The notes: generated by a model not told the origin, from the letters alone. A DNA stretch of 64,000 nucleotides from Piscicola geometra (GCA_943735955.1 OX030959.1:2078772-2142771), one strand, 5' to 3'; shown: positions 23,766-35,900, numbered from the stretch's first letter. Numbers and translations: made by a program.

Positions 23766-26700
23766 ATACGTCTATGATGGTTGTGAGGATGAGGTTGTCG
23801 TTGAGGTTGGTTCTGAGTTGTCTGACGGACCTGGCGTGGTGCCCATCAGTTAATTCATGTTTCTGACAGAAAAAAGTCATCCAAAAATCTCTGACTCACT
23901 CATCTACCCCCTGATTCACATTCAACCCCGCCTCCCCCCCCCCAGCATCCCTTCAACTGCTTTCCCCTTGAACCCAACTTCCCCACAACCCTACCCCCTC
24001 AACACCCACCTTCCCCCTCCACTCACCCACCTTGCCTCTCCACCCACCCACCTTGCCTCTCCACCCACCCACCTTCACTCTCCATCCACCCACCCACCTG
24101 GTGAGACTGACGAGGCACTTGAGGGTGGAGTTGAGAACTGAAGGACAAGGGTCCTTCAAGCCCTCCTTTATGTACTCCACCACTGAAGCCGAGTCCAAGA
24201 TCTGCATCATCATCATTATCATCACCATCATCATCATCTTTTTCATCATCATCGCCACCACCATCATCATAATCATCATCACCATCATCATCATCGCATC
24301 CATCATTATCATCATCATCATCGCATCCACCATCATCATCATCACCTTCTTCCGGATGGCTTCGTTGTTGGCGGCGAGGGAGGCGTAGAGATTGAATGCT
24401 GAGATCCTCAGGAGGTTGTTCAGGTGCTGTTTGTACTGATGATGATGATGGAGATGATGATGATGATGGAGATGATGATGATGGAGATGATGGGGATGAT
24501 GGTTATGATGATGGTGGTTGTGGTGGAGATGATGATGATGACAATAGAGATGATGATGATGACGCACAAACCAATTGGATGCGCTTGTCATGCTCGGAGA
24601 TGAAGTGGTCTTTGCCTGAGAAGGACGTTGCTTTCTGATCGAGGCCAGATTTGGCTTCAGGTGAAGGGTCAACATCATCAGTGAGCATTGGAGTGGTAGT
24701 GGTGGTAGCTGCGAGAGAGGAAGCCGAGACTGGTTGTGATGACGACAACGACGACAACGAGGTGTTCTTGGTGGAAGCCAAGCTCGCTGCACTGACCTTG
24801 CTAACCATACCACCATCACCTCGCAAAACACCACCAACCACACCATCACTACTACCGCCACCACCGACCACTGCGACCACGACAGCATCGCCGTCATCTA
24901 TCTTGGCGACACCAAGACGCTTGGCACTGTCCTCTGCGCCCATAATCAAACCGGCCATGCTGAAGCCGTGGTAGTTTTCGAGCAGCAGGGCAGCGTCAAA
25001 GTCGTTGATGTGGTAGCTGAAGTAGTCGCTGATGGTGGTCAGCAACTGACCGGAGATGGTCGCTGCGCGCTGGAGAGAAAGGTCCTGTGGTTTAAAAGAG
25101 GAATGTCAAGTGGTGGTGGTAGTAATGGTGATGGATGTTAGTGGTATTTTTGAACCGATAAGATTGGTTATAGTCTACATAACCTCTCCTCACCTATTCA
25201 AGCCTCCCCTAGACTCCCCACCTGTTCGACCAGGTAGGCTAGATGCCACGCCCCCTGTTGTCGATGCATCCACACCATGTCCACCTCACACATCTCCACC
25301 AGTGTCGAGAGCACCTGTGGATGCGTGCGTTGGGGGTGATTTGTTTGTAGCAATAGAAATAAAGATTATTTTAAATTTTGATTTGTGAGAAATTATATTA
25401 TTATTTTTAATTTTTATTTATGAAAGATAATAAGAATAATAATGAGTATTATTTTTAATTTATGATCAATAATTGCAATGATGATGATGATGATGGCAGT
25501 CAACCCTGCTTATGAGTTTGGTTTCCGTCTTGTTGATGGCATCTGCTCTGTACAGGTAGACCAAGCTGTGTTGTTGTGTTTGTTGTTGTTGATGTGGTGC
25601 TTTTGCAGTTGGTTTGCTCTTTATTAAAAAAGTCTTTCTAACTTCGAAAAAAAAAGTACTACAACAAACACTACTCAAACAGAAAATACTATTGTTCCAG
25701 CTAGAAAAACCACTACTAGCATACATAACAACAACTACTAGTATACATGAACAACAACAACTACTAGTATACATGAACAACAACAACTACTAGTATACAT
25801 GAACAACAACTACAACAACAACTACTACTAGTATACATGAACAACAACTACAACAACTACTACTAGCATACATGAACAACAACTACTACTAGTATACATG
25901 AACAACAACTACAACAACAACCATTTGGCAGCGTTCAACTGCATGTCGAGAGTGTTGTTTTTGCGCATCATCATCATCACCTTCTCAAGCAATGTGCCCT
26001 CACTCGTGTTGCCTTGGATGCATGTTGGTCATGGTAGTGATCATTCAAATATTTTAATAAAAATATATTATCATAACCGATTTCATTTCAAACATGATAA
26101 TTATATTGAAACTATTATTTTTGTAGTAATCATTATTAACCCATTAACGCATACTGTCCTTTTTTAAGGACAGCAATAAAAAGTTTTTTTAATAATAGTT
26201 ATCTTGATTATATTTATTATCTTTGCAGCTAATCCTGTCCTATATAAACTGAAGTCTTTGTTAAAAATTTTTTTGTGATTTGAAATTGATAGATTGTTTC
26301 GATATTCTGATTTTTCAAGGCGATAACTAAATTTTTTGTGTTTTTGTCATGGCTCATGAAAAAAAGTTAGTTATAATTTTATTTAATGTCTACCATTCAT
26401 AATGTATAATAATATTTCATTGTTATTCATTCTTATATCTTTATTTAAAATAAATTTTATTTTACATGTAATATTATTTCCAAAAACTGTGTTTTATTGA
26501 GTGTCCTTTTTTAAGGACACTATGCAGTAATACTGATGGTAAAAACAATTATTTTCAGATTCGCTCTTCATGAAGTCCTTAGTATTTTGGAAGATGACAA
26601 TGATTTCTTCTCAGCAGATACAGTTCTAACAGTTCACACGACAAATCAAAATTTGAAAACATGTCTTTCCTCACATTGTTTAATTAATTTTTTTATGTAA

Positions 26701-29554
26701 CAGTCATCAAGTTGATAACTATACAGTATAGCTAGATTGTGTCCATGGTCGCTTTGTTCGCAGTAAATCCTGCGGTTTGCTAAAGGAGCAAACCTGAAAG
26801 CATAATTATAGCCTATACTCATTCTTTCAGGCAATCAATCAAATAAATTTCTATAGCGCTCTACCCTCAAAATCAAGAGACTATGTTCCTATGGCAAACC
26901 GCAGGATGTATTGCGAACAAAGCGACCATGGACACAATCTAGCTGTAAGCAATGCTATAACTGTCAACAGATTTGAATAATTATTAAGATATTTTCATTG
27001 CAATGACAATGAGAAAACTAATAAATTAGACAGAATGGCCAAAGTGCGTCCATTATTTGATGCTATGAATGACAGATTTTACAAATTTTAGCCCAAAGAA
27101 TGTCATTTGGCAATTGATGAATCAATCGTGTCATATTATGGGAGGCATTCATCAAAAGAACTTATCAGAGGGGAACCTATAAGGTTTGGGAATACAGTTT
27201 GGCGTCTAAATAATAGGCTTGGTTATTTGGTAAACCCATATCAAGGAGCATCGGAAGATTGCAACAGCGATTTAGGCCTTGGTGGATCGGTGGTATCCAA
27301 ACTAATAAGATCATTTTATTAGTCAAATTGGAGATGGGCAAAAAAGATTCAAGCAATGTGGAAAGAAAGTGCAAAAGAAATGCCTTAAATGTAATGTAGC
27401 TTTACATTTGGAGTGCTTCAGCATCTACCACGAATCGTGATTACCGTCGGTAGCAATGCATAGCGTCCTTTTTTAAGGACATTTTTTATTTTCATCATAA
27501 CTTTTTTTGTATAAAATATTTCAGACTAATTTTTTGATTTTATTTGTTAGAATCGGGTTTTCAATAAAATGTTAAAAAATTAATTAATTCCTTTGAGTCA
27601 TGCGTTAATGGGTTAATAACACTATCATAACTACTATAATAATTATTAACACAACAATTATGATTTTTATTGTCATTATTAAAATTATTAATATAGTTAT
27701 TATTATTTATAATATTATTATCATTATTATTATTATTATTATTCTTGTTATTGTTGTTGTTGTTTTTATTATAAAGCATAGCGCCAAGAAGGGCACTGAC
27801 AGTTGACGATGGCAGAGGCGACATGAGGGTTCTCGTAGGAGAGAGACGAGAGGCACTTGAGCGCTGCGATCCTCACCTGCTTGTGCATCATCATCATCAC
27901 CACCATCATCATCAACGTCACCATCATCATAATCATCATCATCGCCATCATCATAATCATCGTCGTCATCATCACCAATATCATCTTTCTTCGCAAACAC
28001 AAAAACAATCATAATCAACACCACCACCACCCCATCTCCCCACCCACGGTATATCATCATTAATTCCATCCACCATTACCACCACCACCCCCCCCCCCCC
28101 ATCTCCCACCGACGGTGTAGGCCTTGGCGGAGAGTGTTTGGACGATGTCGACAATGGCGTTGTGCTTCTTGAGCAGGCGTTGTTGCTCTGGCGTCTGTGT
28201 CGTTGTGGAGGAGAAAGATGGTGACCTTGACTATTATTATTATTATTTTTGTACTTTATCTTTATTTGAAATGCAGCGTATTTTAATTTTTAAAAATGCT
28301 GTTAATTTTCCCATCATCATCACCACCACCACCATCATCACCACCAACATCATTATCCTCATCACCACCACTGCCATCATCATCATCATCATCATCACCT
28401 TGCAGGCGTACGCGAAGATGAGCAGGGCACACTCTTGACAGCACGGAGACTTGTGCAGTAGGTCGACCAGAGTGCACAAGCATTGGTCGTCCTGTGGAGG
28501 AGGAGCAGGAAGAGGAGGAGGAGGAGATGATAATGATGATGCAGATGATGATGATAGAAAGAGGAGTATGAGGGGGAGTGAAAAGTAGTGTGTGGAGAGA
28601 GAGGCGGGGCAGAGAGAAAAAGGAAAATGTGTGGAAGGATAGAAATAGGGGGAGTGTATTGTGATGAGATGGAGAGTGCAGGGTATATAGCGACATTTTG
28701 TGCACATAAGCAGCACCTGGAAGACGAAGGCGGAGGCATCACTGCACGCACACACCATCGAGCGCAGTGCTCTAGAGCAGGCCTCGATGAAGGGAAGTGG
28801 CGTCGATGCCGAGGCACTTGTCAAGCCTTTGTCGCAGTCGATGTAGGAGTAAGTGGTGTTAATTCAAGAAAGATTTAAACTTTTTTCACTTTTAATCATC
28901 CCCCAAACACCATCAATTCACACAAGCACGAATCCTACGATCATTATCATGATGCCTCACATTGCACAAGCAGTAGATGTACGTGATGATCAAAGAGCGC
29001 TTTCACATGCCTAAGCGTGCCCTTCGCTATGCTGCCCAGCACAATGCACGCCTCCAGCTTCAGATCATAAGAACTCTCCGCCTCTACCATGAACTCCTTC
29101 AGCCTTCGAGAAGAAAAGTAGAATTAGTTTTATAGGTTATTAATGAACTAAAAATATTATTTAAATGATTTAAAATCTTAATTAAGACTTTTTCTAAATC
29201 ATTTACCATTTGTGATAGTATTTCACCAATACACTAACATAATCTATTATCAATAATATTTATAAATAAGAAATAAAATTTATTTGAAAAAAAATATGCA
29301 GACTTTGGTATGTACGCCAGGGCACTCTCCTTTCTGGCATTACTGCCTATAACTTCGTTTCTGAGCTGTCTGCAAATGCACAAAGTAGGTTTCGATATTT
29401 TATTTAAATTAAACCAATTATGCATTTTACATTTATTCATAAATATATACATTTTAAAAATCAATCGCAAAGAGCAACTACGCATAGGTGACTGCAGCAA
29501 AGTTAAGTGCCGCATCTGATTACTGCCAACACTAACACAATCTTTTGCTGCCAT
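21114..29554 (-). CDS. ARMC8: Armadillo repeat-containing protein 8 (ARMC8)
   Basis: ARMC8 is a subunit of the CTLH/GID ubiquitin ligase complex (Gid5 in yeast). Exons on the minus strand: 29493-29554, 29304-29369, 28961-29103, 28717-28826, 28399-28491, 28114-28194, 27801-27876, 25922-26012, 25505-25565, 25222-25314, 24572-25084, 24346-24426, 24098-24201, 23770-23830, 23550-23639, 23212-23331, 22703-22912, 22402-22497, 21992-22087, 21724-21796, 21332-21428, 21114-21150. They join to 817 aa; human ARMC8 has about 673. Collinear family matches include NEVIGSNARKESA, CIVLGSIAKGT, VRIAALKCLSSLSYENP, AFNLYASLAANNEAIRKK, LFPNLLLEFSP, KLNAIWAIM and TKGRQIMECVVYVLEG. The 24572-25084 exon carries an insertion of about 100 Ser/Thr/Val/Gly-rich residues absent from the family. 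The first exon is the least certain because its donor is weak. Introns hold many repeats and a dead piggyBac element. Confidence 0.94.
21430..21590. repeat. GT-rich repeat at an ARMC8 acceptor
   Basis: GTGTGTTTATGTGCGTTTGT-type repeats. On the gene (minus) strand this is a CA tract ending in ACACACACATACACAG at the acceptor of the 21332-21428 exon. Confidence 0.9.
22090..22275. repeat. GAG/GGA polypurine tract forming an ARMC8 acceptor tract
   Basis: About 185 bases are almost pure purine on the plus strand. On the gene strand they are a CTC/TCC tract directly upstream of the acceptor at 22088. Confidence 0.92.
22985..23211. repeat. CAT-type repeat in ARMC8 intron
   Basis: CATCATCATTTCCATCATC-type repeats fill the intron that starts at the donor of the 23212-23331 exon. 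On the gene strand the repeat begins GTGATGATGATG at the splice site. Confidence 0.9.
23644..23769. repeat. GT/CA repeat at the donor of an ARMC8 intron
   Basis: On the minus strand the intron after the 23770-23830 exon starts GTATGTACACACACAC and continues as a CA tract of about 120 bases up to the next exon. Confidence 0.9.
24202..24571. repeat. CAT/GAT repeats in two ARMC8 introns
   Basis: CAT-type repeats fill 24202-24345 and GATGATGGAGATGATG-type repeats fill 24427-24571, on either side of the 24346-24426 exon. Confidence 0.9.
25690..25921. repeat. Tandem repeat at an ARMC8 donor
   Basis: About eight copies of a 23-27 base unit containing CTACTAGTATACATGAACAA. The array abuts the donor of the 25922-26012 exon. 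Confidence 0.9.
26559..27440 (+). pseudogene. Broken piggyBac transposase
   Basis: Segments in family order: an N-terminal acidic stretch (ILEDDNDFFSAD) near 26580, NRRMYCEQSDHGHNLAVS near 26890-26945, AITVNRFE, KVRPLFDAMNDRF near 27040-27080, the catalytic-core region AIDESIVSYYGRHSSKE near 27107-27160 with GEPIRFGNTVW, and a C-terminal cysteine-rich finger (CGKK, CLKCNVALHLECF) near 27358-27420. At least two in-frame stops and one frame change break it, and an inverted duplication disrupts the middle. It cannot make an intact enzyme. The family is judged from the IDES.VPYYGRH / KPIRFG-type signature of PGBD-like transposases. Confidence 0.85.
26731..26947. repeat. Inverted repeat inside the piggyBac relic
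   Basis: Two arms of about 55 bases (26731-26787 and 26890-26947) are nearly perfect inverted copies; both contain the complement-related core GTCCATGGTCGCTTTGTTCG. The spacer contains a LINE-type 3' tail on the minus strand (about 26838-26868). Confidence 0.85.
27877..28010. repeat. CAT-type repeat in ARMC8 intron
   Basis: CATCATCATCACCACCATC-type repeats lie next to the acceptor of the 27801-27876 exon; on the gene strand they read GATGATG up to GCACAAGCAG. Confidence 0.88.
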
Positions 29555-30045
29555 CCTGAAGAATCGTCACAAAAAAACGTCACATCCATCATCGTCATCA
29601 TCGCCACTTTATTTAAATAGGCTAAAATGTTTAAAATAAAAACGCGGAATAAGTGGATAGAGCTAAAGTTTACTTTTAACTATGCTTTTGAAAAAAGTGA
29701 AAATAGTAATGAAAAGTTATGTTTTTAAAAACTTTTTCAAAATAACAGTTTTTAGAAAAATTTTCATTTTTTGTTTTTATCATAGCAATGTGACAAATTT
29801 TCAAAAACCTGTTTTTATCTTTTAATCAATTGGTTTTTGTTAAATTTATAAATGAAAGTAAAAACTATAAATTTCAAAAAAATTTAACATTTGAAATTTT
29901 ATTCAAAATAAAAACTTTCTTCGCGTTTCGCTTTTTACCACACCCATAAACAGCCAACTGTTCCATTTTAACATCTTCATTTATCGTTTATGAAACTTAA
30001 AATATTTTTATATTTATCAAAAATATCATCACAGTCTAACAAAAA
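29555..30045. promoter_or_regulatory. Probable bidirectional promoter between ARMC8 and PRA1
   Basis: A 491-base gap between divergent start codons. It is very AT-rich, with A- and T-runs and a short CATCATCG stretch near 29586. No TATA box is certain. Promoter function is inferred from geometry. Confidence 0.45.
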
Positions 30046-32161
30046 ATGTCGATAACTCTTCCTAATTTGGAATTACGACAAGTGTTGGCAGGTTTGAAGA
30101 GTAGCTTGAGGCCAGCCAAGGAAATTCTGAATAAGAACAAATATGATCTTCCTGCTACCTACGATGCATCGATCAAACGAATTGTCTCCAACATCAACCA
30201 TTTCTACAGCAACTATCTTTTGGCCATAGCTGTCTTCATTGTCGTTGCCATGTAAAATCTTCAATAATAAATTAAACAACCAAATAATCACAAATATTTT
30301 TTCCAATTGAATGAATACAATTTTCATTTATCTTTACATATAAAATATTTTTACTAAAATAGTTATTTATTTTAATATCAACTTCATTATGATTTAAAAG
30401 CTTTATTTGAAAAATAGTCATTTAAAAATTTTTAAACTAAATTTTCATCAGAATAACCAACCCTGCCTTACTCCTGGTGCTTGGATGCAGCATGGGTCTT
30501 TCAATGTTTCTCTTCAAAAAAAATGTTGAACGGAAGTTTACTTTGAAAGGTTTGTTCATTATTTAACTACCTAATATTATTTCGTCATCTTCTTTAAACA
30601 GTCAAATTTATGCTGACGACTCCTATATTTATACATCTTTCACTGACTCTTCTCTTGACCTTACTGTTAATAAAATAACTCTCTGTCTTCAATCTATAAT
30701 CTCTTGGGCTTCTTCTATGTTTCTCAAACTTAATCCGGACAAATTTGAACTCAGATATTTCAATAAAAAATCAAAGTCTTTACTATCTCTTCCTTCTTTA
30801 GTTTTGCCTCCCCCCTCTTCACTCTCTCTAAACCCTTCCTCTTCCATTCGTAGCCTTGGTTTTATTTTTTATTCTAATTTGTCTTTAGCTCCTCAAATTC
30901 TATCTGTCTCTAAATCTTGTTACTTCCACATTCGTCGTATTAAACAGCTTCTTCTTTTTCTCGATGATCCTACCTTGCAACTTCTTGTATCTTCTCTAGT
31001 TCTCTCCAGGATTGATTATTGCAACTCTCTTTACTATGGTCTCCCTGATACTACTTTAGCTCCTCTAAATAAAACCTTTAATTGTGCTGCTCGTCTTGTT
31101 GCTCGTGCTCCTAAGTTTTTTCACATTTCTCCTTATCTTCGTTTGTTACATTGGTTACCTTTGAGATCTAGAGTGACTTTTAAAATATGTCTAAATATGT
31201 TTAAAATTCATAACTGTAATGCTCCAATTTATCTTTAAAAAATCTAATTAAACAACCCCCTAAATCTGGTCTAAGATCATCTACCTTTAATCGTTCTTTT
31301 CGTTTTCCAGTTAAACACTCTTTTGCTAAACGTTCTTTTTCTTACTGTGGTCCTCTTTTATGGAATTCTTTACCTTCTTCTTTAACTTCAACTAAGTCAC
31401 TCATAACTTTCCGTCGAGGCCTGAAGACGTACTTGTTTGGGACGTGATGGCTGAGCGCTTTTGTTCGCTTAGCAAAGGGCGCTATACAAATTATTAGTGA
31501 TTGATTGATTGATTGATTTAGTTATACATCAATTAATTATTCAGAAATAAATTATTTCAAGTTATATTCAAATGGCTCACCATGAAATGACATGAATATG
31601 CAATTTCCACACTAAGCCACCCCTCACCACACAGGCAAGGAGGTTGTCCTGAATACTCGACAGCAGTTGAAGATCATTGCATGTGTGTGCTTTGTGCTTT
31701 TTTGGCTGGTCGGAGGGACTGCGGCGCTCTCCTGGGTCGTCTGTGAGTCGGGTGCAGGGGGTGGCTGAACCAGGGAGGAGTCAGTTCATAAGGCTGATAT
31801 TTCTTAGTTATTTTTTTTGAAGTACTGGTAAAGATTATGTGCTTTTAATAAAGGTTTATAGTTTTTAATTCTTTAACTAAAACTCTCCATCACCACACCA
31901 GTCATGTCAGTACTTTCTATTCTTGGTCACTCTATCAGCTACAACCCAGAGAAGGCAAGTCTTACTTATTACTATTTATATCACTATTGTTATTATTATT
32001 AGTACTAGTAGTTGTAGTAGTAATATTAGTATTTCTATTTATCTAATCCTTAACTTTCAATCCATAATATCATTCTTATATCAAATCAAATAAACTTGCA
32101 TGACTGAAAGAAGGCATCTCTCTTGCAGGGTCTGCCTTCAAACACAGTTGAAGAGGTCTGA
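30046..32161 (+). CDS. RABAC1: Prenylated Rab acceptor 1 (PRA1/RABAC1 family)
   Basis: PRA1 proteins are small Golgi/ER membrane proteins that bind prenylated Rab GTPases. Exons: 30046-30251, 30452-30549, 31635-31742, 31902-31954, 32129-32161; 165 aa, against 185 for human RABAC1. The family pattern is visible: a polar N-terminus with SSLRPAKEILN, then RIVSNINHFYSNYLLAIAV, a first hydrophobic pair (LLAIAVFIVVAI, PALLLVLGCSMGLSMFLF), a short charged link (KKNVERKFTLKGKEV) and a second pair (IIACVCFVLFWLVGGTAA, VFMSVLSILGHS). The C-terminus ends in VEEV. Intron 4 reads best with a GC donor (AAG|GCAAGT); a GT donor three bases on would change the last residues. ARL6IP5 is the nearest alternative, but the spacing of the second hydrophobic pair fits RABAC1 better. 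A truncated LINE lies in intron 2. Confidence 0.85.
30590..31525 (+). mobile_element. 5'-truncated CR1/L2-type LINE in PRA1 intron 2
   Basis: The C-terminal part of a non-LTR reverse transcriptase is readable: IYADDSYIYTSF (the YADD catalytic motif) near 30605, a thumb region with SRIDYCNSLYYGLP, HWLPLRSRVTFKI near 31150, and after one frameshift near 31235, GPLLWNSLPSSL and FRRGLKTYLFGT. The 3' end has AAAGGGCGCTATACAAATTA and four to five GATT units, a tail typical of CR1/L2-like elements. The 5' part is missing. It is inserted in the same orientation as the host gene. Confidence 0.88.
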
Positions 32162-32962
32162 TGGCAGCACTTATCGCCATAGTTTCCGTCGAATCTTATT
32201 CTTTTGTTTTGAGTTTGTTCAAAAATACTAATAATATCGTTACATTTATAGTTCAGTTTGCAAGAGATTTGGAGCTAATGTTTTAAGTTTCTACATCATA
32301 CGTGAAAGTTATCTTAGAGGGTTAATCTGCTGGTACTATCTAATTTACGGTCGTTTAACGAGATTAGGAAACCATCTTTGGCATTTTTGTGCGACATTTT
32401 ATTCTTGAACAACTCTCAACCTTTGTTTGTACCTTCTGCATTGCCAAACAAACATATCTCATTCTAATTCAATATATATATTCTAGCTAGTTTAATGCTC
32501 TCAAATTCTATATTCTCATGATATATTTCCGTAAATTTTGCGCTTTAGTCTTCCCTCAAGTTCTGCATCTACCAACAGATAATTTTTGATTGAAAATGTG
32601 ATTAGACTCTGCTTTGCATGAACGATCATTGAGTAAATTATAGAACATTGCTTCATTGACTAATTTTTTTAAATGTTGAAACTAACATACAATTTTATTT
32701 CATGCTAATAACCTGTATCGAAAATAAAAACGATGAAAAAAGCTGCAGAGAAAAAGTTTTAAAACTTTTCTTTTTTTCTGCAGTTTTTTTCTCACTATCG
32801 CAGGTTTTCATACACTTTGGAAGCGTGCGTTATTCAAAATTAATTGCGTAATTGAAGGACTAGCCAACACTTTCCTGATCTTTTATTTTTTAAACATCCA
32901 ACGTATACATACAGATGGCACACCATTAAATAGCTTCCAAAGCAAATGCTTGAAGACCTTTA
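32162..32962. other. Convergent 3' flanks of PRA1 and the EB-repeat gene
   Basis: AT-rich sequence with no recognisable exon. AATAAA for the minus-strand gene is at 32882-32887; a candidate for PRA1 is at 32723-32728. Confidence 0.5.
32882..32887 (-). promoter_or_regulatory. Probable polyadenylation signal of the EB-repeat gene
   Basis: AATAAA on the minus strand about 75 bases beyond the stop codon at 32963-32965. Confidence 0.5.
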
Positions 32963-35900
32963 TCACTCAAGAGTCTGCACCTCTTTGTCCTCCTCCTCGA
33001 CAAACACCTTTCCAACCACTCGACCCTTCTTCACTCCGACCTTTCCATCGTTCTCTTCAGCAGACCCTTCCACTCTTTCTCCCTTCAGCATCCGGTCGAT
33101 GTTTCTTCTCCGCTGCTCCTTCATCTCCAGCAACTTTCGTTCCATTTCTTCCGTCTGCCGCTTGCACTTCTCGTCCAGCGCTCTGCTGTTGGCGGGAATG
33201 CATCGGTTGGAAGGTTGTAGAGAGGTGAACGCATTAGCTAGATTGTAAAAATAAAATTAATTTGGACAAATAATTAAATTTCTAAAACGATTAAAATACA
33301 ATTTATAAAATAGAACAGAAATTGTATAATGGCTTTATGTTTTCTTAAAAAGTAAGTCTACCTCATTTGCTTCATCCTCCAGACTATTTCGACGATCAAG
33401 AGCAAGAAAAGGAGTCCAAAAATGATGGTAGTGACGAAGATGATGACTAGGGGGGAAGACATTAGACGGTTATTATTTTGGTATTTTACTGATTGCTTTA
33501 ATTTATCATTTTGGTGTTTGACTGATTGCTTCCACTAAAATGTCCATGGAAAGCTTTCAAAGCTACCAATGATGAACTGGAATGTTTTTAGACTGATTCT
33601 CAAAGTTCAGCTAGACACTCACATGCCCAAGGTGTCTGGCACTTATCACCAGTGCAGCTGCGGAATGAGAGTAAGACGTATTAAGTGATTTAATTAGTTT
33701 TTTTTCTAAGTATGATAAAATACTCATTTTTAAAGTTCATTTCTCAAAGTCTCCTCACTTAGCCATGTCGACGTCCACTTCAAACTCCACCACCACGTTG
33801 TCCTTTCCTAACATTGTTTCGTAACCTTATCCACTTTTTATTCAAATTAACTAAAACATTTTCATAGCAGAACATTATATTATGAATGTATTATAAAGCT
33901 CTATATAAATTTATTTGATTGATTTATGACGTAAGACTTTGACAACAATCGACACATGATTTTCATTCACTCTTTCAAGCAACACTCTCACGTTTGCAAA
34001 CTCTCCCTTGAAATGGACTGTTGGGCTGCTTCTCGGAGTAGGAGGTCTTACAGAGGCATTGGTAGAAGCCTACAGTGTTGATGCACACTGCGTTCAAGTC
34101 ACAGTCTATCCGGTCGATTCCTGAATGACCCTCGGTGCTGTAGTTGTTGTGGCACTCATCGAAGTCTGGAGGAGTGGAGTGAATGAGATGCTGAAAGATG
34201 GAATGGGAAAGTAGCGCGAATGGCAGTTGGTTTTCATATCTAGAAATTTTGCAAAAATGAAAACCTTCGACCCGCACGTGTTCTTCATAAGGTCTCGTCA
34301 CGTGCATTTTGCTAGAACCGACTTCTCCATCCCTCCTGTTTAGAGGAGAAAAAAGCAGTTACAAAAAATTACTAATTTCAGTTTAATAAAAAAGTAGAAT
34401 AAAATTAAAGCTTAAATAAAAGCTTTTTCAAGATTCCACTCACTCATGGAGATAATGCAGCACCATGTTTTCTATGGTCTTGTTGACGAGTTCGACCCCT
34501 CCACTCCAGTCTGCAGGCATTCTCAAAAAGATGGCCACTTCAACTTGAACGCCTGCTGGAAGCCTCGAGAAACGGAGGACATTGGAGGATAGAAATCTAG
34601 AAATGAGTAGCAGGATCTCGTGTCGGCTACTGTCGAGGTTGGGGTTGGTGTGGTTGTGTCTGTCAGAGCCTATGTGGTGTATTTGATTTTCTTTTGGTAC
34701 TTCATAGTTCATAGAGTCGTTCCAGCTTTTCACGATCTTGTCGAACTGTTCCGAAAAATTCAAAATGAGGTCATAAGGATTACAAAATATTAATTATAGA
34801 ATCTTTTTCAACTTTAATAACTATCCTAACATTAAAAACATCTCTTACATTTCCACCCAAGCAAAAAAACACAAGCCTACCCCGTAGAAGCTTAGTCGGA
34901 TGCTGTTTTCCCAGTAGAGGTCAGAGGTGCCGTTGAAGAGGAAGCTCTCGTTGAAGAAGAGTGGGAGCAGTTCGTACCTGCCCACCACCTCACTCAGGTT
35001 CATCTTCAGCACGTAGGCGTTTGCCCCTGAAGAATCGAGTAAGAATGCTAACTGTATAACCGACCGTTTTGGTTAAAATCTTGATTAACTGATTGATTGA
35101 ACTCTTATGAGCATTAAAAGTTTGTACAGAAGCTTATATAAAAAGGTATGGAGAATATAAAGAACAATTTGTATAGCGTATGAAGATTGCTTTTGAGGCA
35201 TGTTTAGTTTTCCAACAAATGCAAAATCTCAAGAGAGGCCTACTATAGCAGGTGGTTTCCTTCATGTACGTGCCACGGTGCAGCCAGGGTTCCTGGCATG
35301 GCAGGGCTCTGGGACATTGGTTGTGCAGCTTGTGGTATCTACCTGGCATGGTGTGCGGTCAGAGAATTCATTAAAGGACTTGTGGGAGTTTTGGGGAGTT
35401 TAGTCGAAAATAACTTCACTATTATATGTTTTTTTGTCGTTACACGTGGATCAATCCATATTTCTGTTGCTAATTAGAAAATTGTATAAAAAAATTTCAA
35501 CCTATTCTTCCACATCCATGCGTGGTTCTGAACTCAGACAGCACTTTAACTGCATCGTATTGCTCTATAACAGGGCCTTGCCGAAAGGGGAGAATGTAAA
35601 AGATTGAATACATCGTTAAATAAATCCCGTTACCCGAGAAACATACTAACTTAATATATTACAGGAGATAATTTAATTAATAATATATATCAAATAGACG
35701 CTTTATTCCCAGTCGTTTCGACACGTATGCAAGAACACGCATTCTCACGATCTATGCAAACGCTGTAGTTGTGAGGCAGGACAATGTGGTCGTAGTCACA
35801 TGTGCAGTTGTTCAACTTGCATTCTGAAAAAGAAACCGCATACGAACAGTCATTGTTCTGGTTGCACTGGTCACCAATCTGTCCTGGTGGTTTGTATGGG

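Larger units (their letters stand above)
26136..27616 (+). mobile_element. Degenerate piggyBac-type DNA transposon in an ARMC8 intron
   Basis: The element is bounded by TTAA at 26136-26139 and 27613-27616, the target site typical of piggyBac. Next to each is a perfect 13-base terminal inverted repeat (CCCATTAACGCAT on the left, its complement on the right). A near-palindrome (GTCCTTTTTTAAGGAC) occurs three times, at 26156-26171, 26503-26518 and 27465-27480. The internal relic reads as a piggyBac transposase with several stops. It lies on the strand opposite to ARMC8, between its 27801-27876 and 25922-26012 exons. Confidence 0.88.

Noticed and set aside
23953..24897. 314-codon minus-strand open frame
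   Set aside because: It runs through simple repeats and crosses true ARMC8 exons out of frame; the short exons match the family in collinear order.
30717..31238. 173-codon open frame as a host gene
   Set aside because: It is the reverse transcriptase end of the LINE, with a frameshift and a GATT tail.
35195..35350. Less AT-rich block with an open frame in an intron of the EB-repeat gene
   Set aside because: No family motif and no frame-compatible splice sites on the gene strand; possibly an anonymous repeat, but a second copy was not found here.
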